Source: an uncultured Myxococcales bacterium
GTDB lineage: Bacteria; Myxococcota; Myxococcia; Myxococcales; Myxococcaceae
Assembly: GCA_937980205.1 (NCBI GenBank)
Contig: CALJKW010000023.1
Coordinates: forward strand, 33,714 to 97,713
DNA: 64,000 nucleotides
Reading direction: 5' to 3'
A program made the position numbers and the translations under genes. Positions 25,233-33,106 of the stretch are shown here, piece by piece. The number at the start of each line of letters is the position of its first letter. Positions within the stretch are counted from its first letter, which is position 1. The notes beneath the pieces are model-generated. The model searched no databases, was not told where the DNA came from, and was given only the letters and a program-made list of their open reading frames with translations.

Positions 25233-26777
25233 TCAGTCGCCGTAGTCGAGGACGAGATCCGAGCCGATGTTGACGCCGTGCAGGAGCCCGTTCACGGCCT
25301 CGTACAGCGGGCCCTCGGCCTCGTTGAGCAGCGCGCCGAGCCCGGCAGTGAGCTGGCGATACGCCTGCTCGCCGGCCTCGAGGTTCGATGCCCCGCCGAG
25401 CTGCGCCTGCAGCGCTTGCTTCGCCTCTTCGTAGCTGAGCTGGCCGCCGGTCGGCACCTGGGCGCCGACGGCGCCGAGCACGATGCCGCCCGCCGCCGCG
25501 AACGCCGGGTTGGTGACGACGGCCGCCAGCAGCGCCGCCGAGGCGCCGAAAGCGACGTCCTTCGCGAAGGTCTCGAAGCCGCTGCCGCCGCGACCGGCCT
25601 CGATGGCCGAGTCCGCCGCGCTCTCGAGCAGGCCGAACAGCGTCCCGAGCTGCCGCCCGACGGCGACGGCGCCGCCCGGGTACTGGGCTTCTCCGCCGGG
25701 GACTCCGGCGAGCGCGAGCGAGTCGTCGGTGAAGCGGCGGATCGTCTCCTCGGTCCCGGTGCGGATGTCGTCCTCCGACCAGCCGGCGCTCTCGAGCGCC
25801 GAGATCGCCTCGGGGTTGAACAGGACGTTCTCGAAGAACGCCTGGGCCGCGGCCTGGTCGCGCTCGTGCAGCTCCTCGTTCATGAGCAACTGCAGCATGC
25901 CCGGCTCCGACTCGGTGAAGACGGTCATCGCCGAGTCGACGAGGTCGGTGTACAGCTCCGAGTACAGCGCGCTGTCGTGCTCGGCGACCTGGTCGATGGC
26001 GCCGGACTCGATGGCCTGGCTCAGCGCGATGAACGCCGTCGCCTGATCGCCGCTGTCGGAGAGCTTCTCCTCCCACAGCCCGGGCGTCTGCACGTAGTGG
26101 ACGGCGGCGGCGGCCTGCGCGCCGGGGACGTCGCTCTCGAACATCGCGTCGGCGAGGCTCTCGGCGACGTCGGCCTCTGCTGCGACCGCGTGCATGAGCA
26201 GCAGCGGGCCGTGCTCGCCGAGCGAGCCGGCGACGGCGATGGCGTCCTCCTCGCTCAGCGCGCCGGACTCGAGCGACGAGGCGAGCGCGGCGCCCACCTC
26301 TTCCTGCTGATCCGGTGAGAGGCCGCCGTCCTGGCTGGGCGAGATGAAGAGGTGCGGCCGGCGCTGGAAGACCTCGGCGATGAGCTCGTCCTGGGCGTCC
26401 TGCGGGAGGTCGTCGATCCACTCCGAGTCGATGCCCTGGGCCTCGAGCTCGCCGATGTCGCCGGGGATGACGCCCTGCGCGAGCAGCAGCGCGTCGTCGG
26501 GGCTCTCGACGTTTCCGGCGATGCGCTCGAGCTGCTCTTCGGTGAAGTGCTCGCCGCCGTCCGCCTGCGCCTTCGCGGCGGGGGCCACCGGCGCTGCCGC
26601 CGGCGCCGCGTAGCCGTTGCCGAGCATCGCGGCGGCGTCGCGCCTGAGGGCCGACCCGCGGCCGGTCGACATCTCGTCGCGCACCAGCGCCGGCGCGGGC
26701 TTCGGCTTCGGGGCGGGAGGAGGAGGCGGAGGCGGCGTGGGGCGGGCAGCGCGGAAGAGCCGGTTCTGGATTTTCAT
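25233..26777 (-). CDS. Ala-rich helical protein with Pro-rich N-terminus
   Basis: 514 residues from ATG 26777 (MKIQNRLFRAA). The start has no signal peptide; instead a Pro/Lys/Ala segment (TPPPPPPPAPKPKPA) precedes a long acidic helical body with many short helices (PDDALLLAQGV, PQDAQDELIAEVF, SGALSEEDAIAVAGSL). A hydrophobic Ala/Gly segment near 430-455 (ASAALLAAVVTNPAFAAAGG) could insert in a membrane. No known domain is recognised. Domain style (disordered Pro-rich lead, no signal, hydrophobic hairpin) is shared with some secreted toxin or effector proteins, but this is weak. It is followed on the opposite strand, in convergent orientation, by the esterase 3' end. Confidence 0.55.
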   Translation of the reverse strand: MKIQNRLFRAARPTPPPPPPPAPKPKPAPALVRDEMSTGRGSALRRDAAAMLGNGYAAPAAAPVAPAAKAQADGGEHFTEEQLERIAGNVESPDDALLLAQGVIPGDIGELEAQGIDSEWIDDLPQDAQDELIAEVFQRRPHLFISPSQDGGLSPDQQEEVGAALASSLESGALSEEDAIAVAGSLGEHGPLLLMHAVAAEADVAESLADAMFESDVPGAQAAAAVHYVQTPGLWEEKLSDSGDQATAFIALSQAIESGAIDQVAEHDSALYSELYTDLVDSAMTVFTESEPGMLQLLMNEELHERDQAAAQAFFENVLFNPEAISALESAGWSEDDIRTGTEETIRRFTDDSLALAGVPGGEAQYPGGAVAVGRQLGTLFGLLESAADSAIEAGRGGSGFETFAKDVAFGASAALLAAVVTNPAFAAAGGIVLGAVGAQVPTGGQLSYEEAKQALQAQLGGASNLEAGEQAYRQLTAGLGALLNEAEGPLYEAVNGLLHGVNIGSDLVLDYGD

Positions 26778-26854
26778 GCCGTGGATGTGCACGGCGCTGA
26801 AACCGGTAACTGCGGGCCCGGGTAAATCGGGCTGACAGAACGGACGAAATTCGT

Positions 26855-27592
26855 TCAGCCGCGGACGTCGACGCGGGCGCCGTGCGGTGTGGCTTGCGCT
26901 TCGAGCGCGTCGACGCGGGCCTGCGTCGGCGCCGGCTTCGCGCGCGTGCCCACCATCGCGGCGGTCAGCGCGCAGAGCAGGGCGGTGAGCATCGCGGGGG
27001 CTCCGAGCACGATCGCGACGGTGCCGCCGCGGCGCTCGGTGAGCTCGGCGATGGCGGCCACTACGGGCCCGAGCATGAAGGCCCAGCCGAGCCACGGCAT
27101 CAACGGGGCCGGCTCTCCGCGCCCGACACGAATCGAGTTCACGAACGCCAGCACGGCGTGGATGCCGGCGAGGCCCATGCCGACGGCGCCGACCTTGAGC
27201 GAGGGCTCGTAGGAAGAGAACGCGGCGAACCCGGCGAGCAGCGCGAAGCCGAACGACCAGAACATCGTGAGCAGCGAGGCGACGGTCGTCAGCGCGGCCG
27301 GAATGGCGCCGGCGTTGCCGATGCGATCGCGGTGGTAGTCGAGATCGTCCGGGGACACGTGCAGCGCGTGCGGGAAGCCCAAGGCCAGCAGGCGATCGAT
27401 GAGGTGCCAGCGCACCGTCTTGCCGGACGAGTCGCTCACCTGGTGCAGCGCGGAGAGCTCGAGGGTCTCGGTGATGAACGCCGTGAGCTCGGCGCTCGCA
27501 GGGACGGCGGCGAGCTCGGCGACGAACACGTCGGCGTTCTCCGCGCTGGGGCGGGTGGCGAGATCTCGGACCAGGGCGCGCAGCTCGTCCAC
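26855..27592 (-). CDS. Integral membrane protein, unknown
   Basis: 245 residues from a GTG. A soluble helical N-terminal domain (about 1-90, with ELSALHQVSD and HLIDRLLALGF) is followed by four to five hydrophobic helices (about 95-225: LTTVASLLTMFWSFGFALLA, VGMGLAGIHAVLAFV, WAFMLGPVVAAI, APAMLTALLCALTAAMVG). The C-terminus is short and charged. The N-terminal part has the appearance of a death-domain-like or effector-associated helical bundle, common in myxobacterial proteins, but I cannot confirm it. It lies upstream of the Ala-rich gene on the same strand, 77 bases away. Confidence 0.55.
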   Translation of the reverse strand: MDELRALVRDLATRPSAENADVFVAELAAVPASAELTAFITETLELSALHQVSDSSGKTVRWHLIDRLLALGFPHALHVSPDDLDYHRDRIGNAGAIPAALTTVASLLTMFWSFGFALLAGFAAFSSYEPSLKVGAVGMGLAGIHAVLAFVNSIRVGRGEPAPLMPWLGWAFMLGPVVAAIAELTERRGGTVAIVLGAPAMLTALLCALTAAMVGTRAKPAPTQARVDALEAQATPHGARVDVRG

Positions 27593-27631
27593 GGATCAGC
27601 ACCTTAACGCCGGCCCTACGGAGGATGTTCC

Positions 27632-29221
27632 CTACAGCTTTTCCAGCTCGCGGCGCACCGCAGCGGCGTCGCTCGTACGGCCGAGCGCCTCGAGGCAGCG
27701 CAGCTTCGCCGACAGCACCCCACGCCGGAGGTTGAAGCTCTCACCGCTCGGCACGGGCTCGGTGAGCCAGGCGTTGGCGAGCTGCACCGCATCGTTGCAG
27801 CGCTGCTGATCCGCCAGCGAGATGATCTCGTTCGCGCGCGTCAGCCGGGACTTCGGCTTGAACACGCCCTCGACCTTGTTCTTCATCGCCTCGAGCTTCG
27901 CCATGAACGACACGGCGGCCTCGTCGTCGCTCTTCGGCGACGGCCTCTTCGCCTCGGGCTGAGCGGGCGGAGGAGGCGGCGGCGCCACGGCCATCGGCGG
28001 CTGCGGGGGCTCGGGCGGAGGCGTAGGCGGCGGCTGGTGCACCGGCGCGTCTTTGAGGTTCTCCGGCGTCGCCCACTCGTCGGCGGGCGCGGCTTCCGCC
28101 TTCGCGACCTCGGGCTCGTTCTGCTTCGCGGTCGGCTGCTCGGGGTCCTGCACGGGCGCCGGCGGAGGAGCGGCCTTCTCTTGCTCGGTCGGAATCTCCG
28201 GCGTCTCTTCGGCGCCCGGCTTCTTCGCGCTGGCGACCTCGGTGCGCGGGCGCGAGGCGGCGGCGGCCGGCGGGCGCGGCTTCGGCAGCTCGTCGGCGGT
28301 CGCCCACTGCTGCCGCTCGAGGCGGCCGTTCTTGTACTCGACGGCCTGGCCGGCCTTCAGCGGCACGATCTCTCCGGTGAGCGCCTTCACCTCGACCTCG
28401 CCCTCCTCGACGGCGACGAGGGTGCGGCCCGCCTCGCGCGAGACGATGAACTCGGTGCCGACGTCGAAGACCTCGAGGTCGCCGACGCGCACGCGCAGCT
28501 CGCGCGTCGGGTCGTGCGGAGCGACGACCTTCATCGAGCCCTTGTCGACGTCGAGCGTCACGGCCTTGTCCTCGAGCCTGGCGAGCAGCACCTGCGAGCT
28601 GCTCATCAGGCCAATCTGCGAGCCGTCGGGCAGCGCCATGACCAGCTCGCCGCCCTTCGCGGTCGCGACGACGCTGCCCTCGGTGAGCTCCTGCGACTTC
28701 TTGATGGTGGCGTTGCCGGTCTTCGCCGACTTCGTGCGCTTCACCGACGCGACGACCTTCTTCACCGGCAGCGGGCGCGGAGCCTCGGGCATCGGCGGAG
28801 GCGTCGGCTGCTGTGGAGCCGGAGCCACGTCGTCGTCCTTCACCGCGAGCTTCGAGGGCCCGGGCGCGTCGGCCGTCGACTCCGTGAAGCGGTAGGCGAC
28901 GAACGCGAGGAACACGGCGGCGATGGGCGCGAGCACCCAGGTCGGGTTCCAGTTGAACGGCCACCAGGCGCCCCACCACAGCGCGCGGCGGGCTTCTTTC
29001 TCGGCGGCCTTGCGCAGCACCGTGCCGATGCGGCGCGCGGACTCTTCCGACAGCACGGGCGGCGGAGGCGGCTCGACGAGCGCGCTCTGCGCGAGCTTGA
29101 TGTTCTCGAGCTGCGCGCGGCAGTCGGGGCACAGCTGGAGGTGCGCGTAGTCGTCTCCGACCGGCGGAGTCTTCGCCGCGTCCCACAGCGCGTCTTCTGA
29201 GAGGTGCTCGCCGGTGTTCAT
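27632..29221 (-). CDS. FecR-type anti-sigma/transmembrane regulator
   Basis: 529 residues. Residues about 8-50 carry a zinc-finger anti-sigma motif (H-x3-C-x2-C in AHLQLCPDC). A membrane helix lies near 100-120 (WVLAPIAAVFLAFVAYRF). After a Pro-rich linker, residues about 190-310 form a FecR domain: SVVATAKGGELVMALPDGSQI, VDKGSMKVV, FDVGTEFIVS, VEEGEVEVK and LKAGQAVEYKNG. A long Pro/Ala/Glu linker then leads to TPR-like helices at the end. It should hold the ECF sigma factor encoded just upstream inactive and release it on an envelope signal. Its ATG overlaps the sigma stop (ATGA 29218-29221). Confidence 0.85.
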   Translation of the reverse strand: MNTGEHLSEDALWDAAKTPPVGDDYAHLQLCPDCRAQLENIKLAQSALVEPPPPPVLSEESARRIGTVLRKAAEKEARRALWWGAWWPFNWNPTWVLAPIAAVFLAFVAYRFTESTADAPGPSKLAVKDDDVAPAPQQPTPPPMPEAPRPLPVKKVVASVKRTKSAKTGNATIKKSQELTEGSVVATAKGGELVMALPDGSQIGLMSSSQVLLARLEDKAVTLDVDKGSMKVVAPHDPTRELRVRVGDLEVFDVGTEFIVSREAGRTLVAVEEGEVEVKALTGEIVPLKAGQAVEYKNGRLERQQWATADELPKPRPPAAAASRPRTEVASAKKPGAEETPEIPTEQEKAAPPPAPVQDPEQPTAKQNEPEVAKAEAAPADEWATPENLKDAPVHQPPPTPPPEPPQPPMAVAPPPPPPAQPEAKRPSPKSDDEAAVSFMAKLEAMKNKVEGVFKPKSRLTRANEIISLADQQRCNDAVQLANAWLTEPVPSGESFNLRRGVLSAKLRCLEALGRTSDAAAVRRELEKL

Positions 29222-29853
29222 GGCCCGCTGCCTCTCAGCTTCACCACGGCGGCCGTGAAGTCCACCCGGGCGCGATTGAGACGGCTGCGCACGGTGTTCA
29301 CGGGACAGTCGACGAGCTCGGAGATCTCCTCGGGCTTGAGGCCCAACAGCTCGTGGTACACGAAGACGTCGGCCTTCTCGGCGGACAGCGTCGCGAGCGC
29401 GCGCTGCGCGAGCGTGTGGGCCTGGCGAACCTGCGCGGCGCGCTCGGGGCTCTGCTCGACCGGCGCCTCGGCGTGCGGCAGCTCGTCGGTCGGATCTTCC
29501 GGGCGGCGGCGCTTCGACCGCAGGTGCATCAGGCCGACGTTCACGCAGACGCGGTGGAGGAACGTCGTGGTGCGCGCGTCGCCGCGGTAGCCCTTCAGGG
29601 CTTTGAGGAGCTGGAGATACGACTCCTGCAGCAGGTCCTCGAGGTCGGGGGAGTTGCCGACGACGCGGTAGAGCACGCGCCACGCCATCTCGCGGGTGCG
29701 CTCGTAGAGCTGGGTGAAGGCGCGCGCCTCTCCGTCACGCGCGGCCTCGGCGAGCGCGCGAAGGGGATCTGCCGACAGCGTGGCGGTAGCTGCTTCGGTC
29801 ATCCCAGGGATTGCGAGTGCAAGCGCCGTCATTTCCTCGAGGTTGGTTGCCAC
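29218..29853 (-). CDS. ECF-type RNA polymerase sigma factor
   Basis: 211 residues. Region 2 is clear: FTQLYERTREMAWRVLYRVVG then DLEDLLQESYLQLLKAL and TTTFLHRVCVNVGLMHLR. Region 4 has LAQRALATLSAEKADVFVYHELLGLKPEEISELVDCPVNTVRSRLNRAR with the HTH at VDCPVNTVRSRL (motif positions about 175-195). A 40-residue N-terminal extension precedes region 2; a start at Met8 or Met18 is possible. Coupled to the FecR-like gene by ATGA, so the pair is a surface-signalling module. The promoter must be in the 32 bases before the gene or upstream, next to the SDR 3' end. Confidence 0.92.
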   Translation of the reverse strand: MATNLEEMTALALAIPGMTEAATATLSADPLRALAEAARDGEARAFTQLYERTREMAWRVLYRVVGNSPDLEDLLQESYLQLLKALKGYRGDARTTTFLHRVCVNVGLMHLRSKRRRPEDPTDELPHAEAPVEQSPERAAQVRQAHTLAQRALATLSAEKADVFVYHELLGLKPEEISELVDCPVNTVRSRLNRARVDFTAAVVKLRGSGP

Positions 29854-29885
29854 CCCGAGGCGTAACGATCCGCACTACAGCCTGC

Positions 29886-30740
29886 TCAGCTGGCTCCTTT
29901 GGTCCAACCCCCGAAGTCCTCGGGTTCAATGAAGAAATCCGGCAGGGGATCGACGCCCGGCGTGGAGCTGTATTTCGACAGGTCCGTCACCCCCTCGGCT
30001 TTGAGGACGTCGTCGTCGATGAGGAAGTGGCCGGTGTGGGTGCGGAAGTCCTTGTTGAAGATGGCGTAGGCCGCGTCGCCCATGATGTCGGGAGTGCGGC
30101 TCTGGCGCGCCGTCTCGTCGCCGCCGAGCAGGTTCTGCACCGCCGCGGTCGCGATGACGGTGCGCGGCCACAGGGAGTTGACCGCGATCTGCCCCTTGAA
30201 CTCCTCCGCCATGCCGAGCGTGCACATCGACATGCCGTACTTGGCGATGGTGTACGCGACGTGGCTGCCGAACCACTTCGGCTTCATGTTGAGCGGCGGC
30301 CCGAGGTTGAGGATGTGCGGGTTCTTCGCCTTGAGCAGGTGCGGGATGCACGCCTGGCTGGTCACGTACGTTCCGCGCGCGTTGATGCCGTTCATCAGGT
30401 CGTACTTCTTCATGGGCGTCGACAGCGTGTCGGTCAAGCTGATGGCCGACGCGTTGTTCACGCAGATGTCGATGCCGCCCCAGGTGTCGGCGGTCTTCTT
30501 CACCGCCTCGTAGACCTGCTCCTCGTAGCGGATGTCGCAGACCAGCGGCAGCGCCTTGCCGCCGGCGGCTTCGATCTCCTTGGCGGCGGTGAAGATGGTG
30601 CCCGGCAGCTTCGGGTGCGGGTCGGCCGTCTTCGCGGCGATGGCGACCTTGGCTCCGTCGCGCGCGGCGCGGACGGCGATGGCGAGGCCGATGCCGCGGC
30701 TCGCTCCGGTGATGAAGAGGACCTTGTCTTTGAGGCTCAT
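29886..30740 (-). CDS. HSDL2-like short-chain dehydrogenase/reductase
   Basis: 284 residues. Cofactor motif GASRGIG (12-18), NNAS, active-site YTIAK near residue 160 and the GMAEEFKG...LWP pattern typical of hydroxysteroid dehydrogenase-like 2 (HSDL2) proteins. HSDL2 relatives usually have a Ser in the ILNxSPPLN segment before the Tyr; this protein reads ILNLGPPLN, so that Ser is replaced by Gly. NAD(P)-dependent oxidation of a hydroxyacyl or steroid-like substrate is expected. It is translationally coupled (ATGA) to the upstream rhodanese. Confidence 0.85.
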   Translation of the reverse strand: MSLKDKVLFITGASRGIGLAIAVRAARDGAKVAIAAKTADPHPKLPGTIFTAAKEIEAAGGKALPLVCDIRYEEQVYEAVKKTADTWGGIDICVNNASAISLTDTLSTPMKKYDLMNGINARGTYVTSQACIPHLLKAKNPHILNLGPPLNMKPKWFGSHVAYTIAKYGMSMCTLGMAEEFKGQIAVNSLWPRTVIATAAVQNLLGGDETARQSRTPDIMGDAAYAIFNKDFRTHTGHFLIDDDVLKAEGVTDLSKYSSTPGVDPLPDFFIEPEDFGGWTKGAS

Positions 30741-31063
30741 GGGGTGCCTTTCGCGATGGGGAGCTTCGAGCTGGACCAGCCGTCGAAGCCCGCCGAGTTG
30801 TCGACCAACTGCGTGTAGCCCTGTCCCTCGAGCTGCGCGGTGGCGCGCATCGAGCGCCCGCCGACCTGGCAGCCGATCACGACCTTCGCGTCCTTCTGCG
30901 GGAAGCGCTTCGCGAACTGCTCGGGGAAGTCGGGGGCGTTGAAGGGGAGGTTGATTGCGCCCTGCGGGTGGCCCGCGGCGAACTCGGCGGGCGTGCGGAC
31001 GTCGACGTACGCCCACCCTTCGTCCTGCAGGCGCTTCGCATCTGCTGCGTTCACGCGTTTCAT
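30737..31063 (-). CDS. Single-domain rhodanese
   Basis: 108 residues, a complete rhodanese domain. VNAADAKRLQDEGWAYVDVRTPAEFAAGHPQGAINLPF gives the N-terminal strands and helix, and the active-site loop is GCQVGGRS with the catalytic Cys near residue 65. It would transfer sulfane sulfur or bind thiol ligands in the cytoplasm. Its stop overlaps the SDR start (ATGA 30737-30740), forming a two-gene operon with that dehydrogenase. It is divergent from the cereblon-like gene 26 bases away. Confidence 0.9.
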   Translation of the reverse strand: MKRVNAADAKRLQDEGWAYVDVRTPAEFAAGHPQGAINLPFNAPDFPEQFAKRFPQKDAKVVIGCQVGGRSMRATAQLEGQGYTQLVDNSAGFDGWSSSKLPIAKGTP

Positions 31064-31089
31064 GGCGTGGCACCGTATATCTCTTTTCC

Positions 31090-31440
31090 GTGAGCGAGCT
31101 GCCGAAGCCCGAGGTGATTGGCGTCGTCGCAGGCGAGCGGCCGGTCGCGTGTGCGCGCTGTGGTCACGCGGTGACGAGCGAGCGCGAGGCGATCGAGGTC
31201 GCGGGCAGCCACGTGCACACCCGGCTCAACCCCGCGAACGTGGTGTTCCGCTTCGGCTGCTACCGCGCGGCGCCCGGCTGCAGCGTGAGCGGCCCGCCGT
31301 CGTCGGAGCACGTCTGGTTCGCCGGCTGCCTCTGGCAGTTCGCCCACTGCGGCCGGTGCCGCGCTCACCTGGGCTGGGCGTTCTCCGGAGCGGAGTCGTT
31401 CTTCGGGCTCGTGCTCGACCGGATCACTTCAGCTTCTTGA
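31090..31440 (+). CDS. Bacterial cereblon-type CULT domain protein
   Basis: 116 residues from GTG 31090. The pattern fits the CULT fold (cereblon domain of unknown activity): a zinc-binding CARCG near residue 22, HVHTRLNPANVVFRFGCY, then the aromatic cage block VWFAGCLWQFAHCGRCRAHLGW, and SFFGLVLDRIT. The three cage Trp positions (about residues 77, 83 and 97) and the second Cys pair are all kept. In eukaryotic cereblon and the Magnetospirillum homologue this cage binds uracil- or glutarimide-like ligands, including thalidomide. Standalone bacterial versions have no known role. A TATAT sequence at 31076-31080 so close to the start might allow leaderless transcription. It overlaps the convergent pseudokinase by 17 bases. 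Confidence 0.82.
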   Translation: MSELPKPEVIGVVAGERPVACARCGHAVTSEREAIEVAGSHVHTRLNPANVVFRFGCYRAAPGCSVSGPPSSEHVWFAGCLWQFAHCGRCRAHLGWAFSGAESFFGLVLDRITSAS

Positions 31441-33061
31441 GCGCGGCGAGGGCGGCGGCGGCCTCGTCCTGTCCGCAGCTCTTCTCCGCGCCCTCGCGCG
31501 GCGTCTCTTTGAGGCGCTGCAGCGCTTCGACCGCGGAGTCGTCGTCGAGCTCCTGCAGGCGTTTCGCCGCCACGCGGCGGACGGCGCACGAATTCGATTC
31601 GAGCGAGATGGAGTACAGCTCGACGCGCTTGAGGTCCTTCGCCTGGTCCTCGAGGTCGAGGTAGCGCAGCGCGCCCCACTGCTTCATGGAGACCGGCTCC
31701 TTCGCGAAGCGCTCCAGCGCCGCTTTCAGCTCCTTCTGCGGCAGCGCCTTCAGCGCGGCGCGCAGGTCGGTCGACTCGTTTCCTCCGAAGTCCTCGACGA
31801 TGCCGGAGAGGACGAGCGGGTCGACCGTCTCCTTTGCGTCGAGCGGCAGCGCCCGGAACGTCGACTCTTCCTCCCGGTGCTGCGAGGTGAGGTGCAGCGC
31901 CGCGGCGCGCAGCGCGTGGAGCTCGGGCGTGGGGCTCTTGCGGATGGCCTTCGTCAGAACCTCGAGCGCCTGCGAGGGCTGCCGGTTCTCGATGAGCTTG
32001 CGCGCCTCGCGCGCCGGCGAGGCGGAGAGCACGAAGATCGCGAGGACGATCGCGACGACTGCGGCGGCCGCCGCGAGGACGAGCGGCACGCGCGACTTCG
32101 CAGCCGGCTTCTGCGGCAGCGGCGGAGGCAGCTCGGCGGGCATCGGCGCCGGCGTCACCGCCAGCATCGGCACCGACTCGAGCAGCTTCGGTGGCGCTGG
32201 GGCCTGCGGCGCGGGCTTCGGCGGCAGCTCGGGCGGCCGCTGCATCGCCTCGACGAAGAGCGTGGGCTCCTGCGGGCGCGGCAGCTTCGCGAGCTTCGTC
32301 CAGGCCTCGCGCGCGGTCGGTCGCTTCGCGGCGTCGTCCGCGAGCATGCGCCCCACGAGGTCGATGAGGCCGGGCTGATCGGCGAGGTGGCCGCCGAGGG
32401 GCTTCGGCTTCTCGCGCGCGGGGACCTCTCCCGAGAGCAGGCGGTACGCGAGCACGCCGAGCGCGTAGACGTCGCACAAAGGCGTGGCGTCGCGGCCTTT
32501 GAGCTGCTGCGGCGAGAGGAACTCGGGCGAGGTGATGGCGCGCGCGACGACGGTGACGCGCTCGTGCGGAGACTCGGCGTCGAGCAGGCGGGCGACTCCG
32601 TAGTCGAGCAGCCGGGCGCGGGTGCCGGAGACGACGACCGAGCGCGGAGAGAGCTCGCCGTGCACCAGGCTCTTCTCGTGAACCGCGGCGAGCGCCTCGG
32701 CGAGCTGCGTGAGCAGCTCGAGCGCGCGGTCGGGCATCAGCGGCTCGCCCGGCTTCAGCTCGTCGGACAGCAGGGTGCCCTCGGCGTGCTCGGTGACGAT
32801 GTAGAGGCGCCCCTCGCTCTTGCCCGAGTCGATGACGCGCACGACACCGTGGTGATCGACCGCCGCGAGCCTGCGCACTTCGCGCTCGAAGCGCTCGGCC
32901 GCATCGGGCTGGACGCCCAGCTCGGCGCGGATGACGCGCAGCGAGACCTTTCTTCCGAGCGAGACCTGCTCGGCGACGTAGTTCTCCGTGCCGCTGGTGA
33001 GGCCAGCGGCCTGCACAATCCGAAAACGGCCATCGAGAACGGTCGCGCCGGCGTCCCACAT
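31424..33061 (-). CDS. Transmembrane pseudokinase, paralogue of the sensor kinases
   Basis: 545 residues from ATG 33061; a GTG four codons earlier is possible. The kinase fold is intact but the catalytic residues are changed. The ATP lysine is Arg42 (VSLRVIR), the HRDLKxxN loop reads HGELSPRS (134-141, so Asp to Glu and Asn to Ser), DFG reads DYG (153-155), and the glycine loop reads AAGLTSGTEN. It should not transfer phosphate efficiently. A Pro-rich linker and membrane helix near 330-350 follow, then the shared outer module WGALRYLD...NSCAVRRVAAKRLQEL...KSCGQDEAAAA. It probably acts as a receptor or allosteric partner. It is divergent from 33107-34078. Confidence 0.88.
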   Translation of the reverse strand: MWDAGATVLDGRFRIVQAAGLTSGTENYVAEQVSLGRKVSLRVIRAELGVQPDAAERFEREVRRLAAVDHHGVVRVIDSGKSEGRLYIVTEHAEGTLLSDELKPGEPLMPDRALELLTQLAEALAAVHEKSLVHGELSPRSVVVSGTRARLLDYGVARLLDAESPHERVTVVARAITSPEFLSPQQLKGRDATPLCDVYALGVLAYRLLSGEVPAREKPKPLGGHLADQPGLIDLVGRMLADDAAKRPTAREAWTKLAKLPRPQEPTLFVEAMQRPPELPPKPAPQAPAPPKLLESVPMLAVTPAPMPAELPPPLPQKPAAKSRVPLVLAAAAAVVAIVLAIFVLSASPAREARKLIENRQPSQALEVLTKAIRKSPTPELHALRAAALHLTSQHREEESTFRALPLDAKETVDPLVLSGIVEDFGGNESTDLRAALKALPQKELKAALERFAKEPVSMKQWGALRYLDLEDQAKDLKRVELYSISLESNSCAVRRVAAKRLQELDDDSAVEALQRLKETPREGAEKSCGQDEAAAALAALKKLK

Positions 33062-33106
33062 TGCGGCGCTCACACTACCGCGAGGCGCGGTAGTCTCCGC
33101 GGCGAA

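Noticed and set aside
31071..31081. TATATC as a -10 element for a leaderless cereblon-like mRNA
   Set aside because: No -35 element was seen at the right distance; kept only as a remark.
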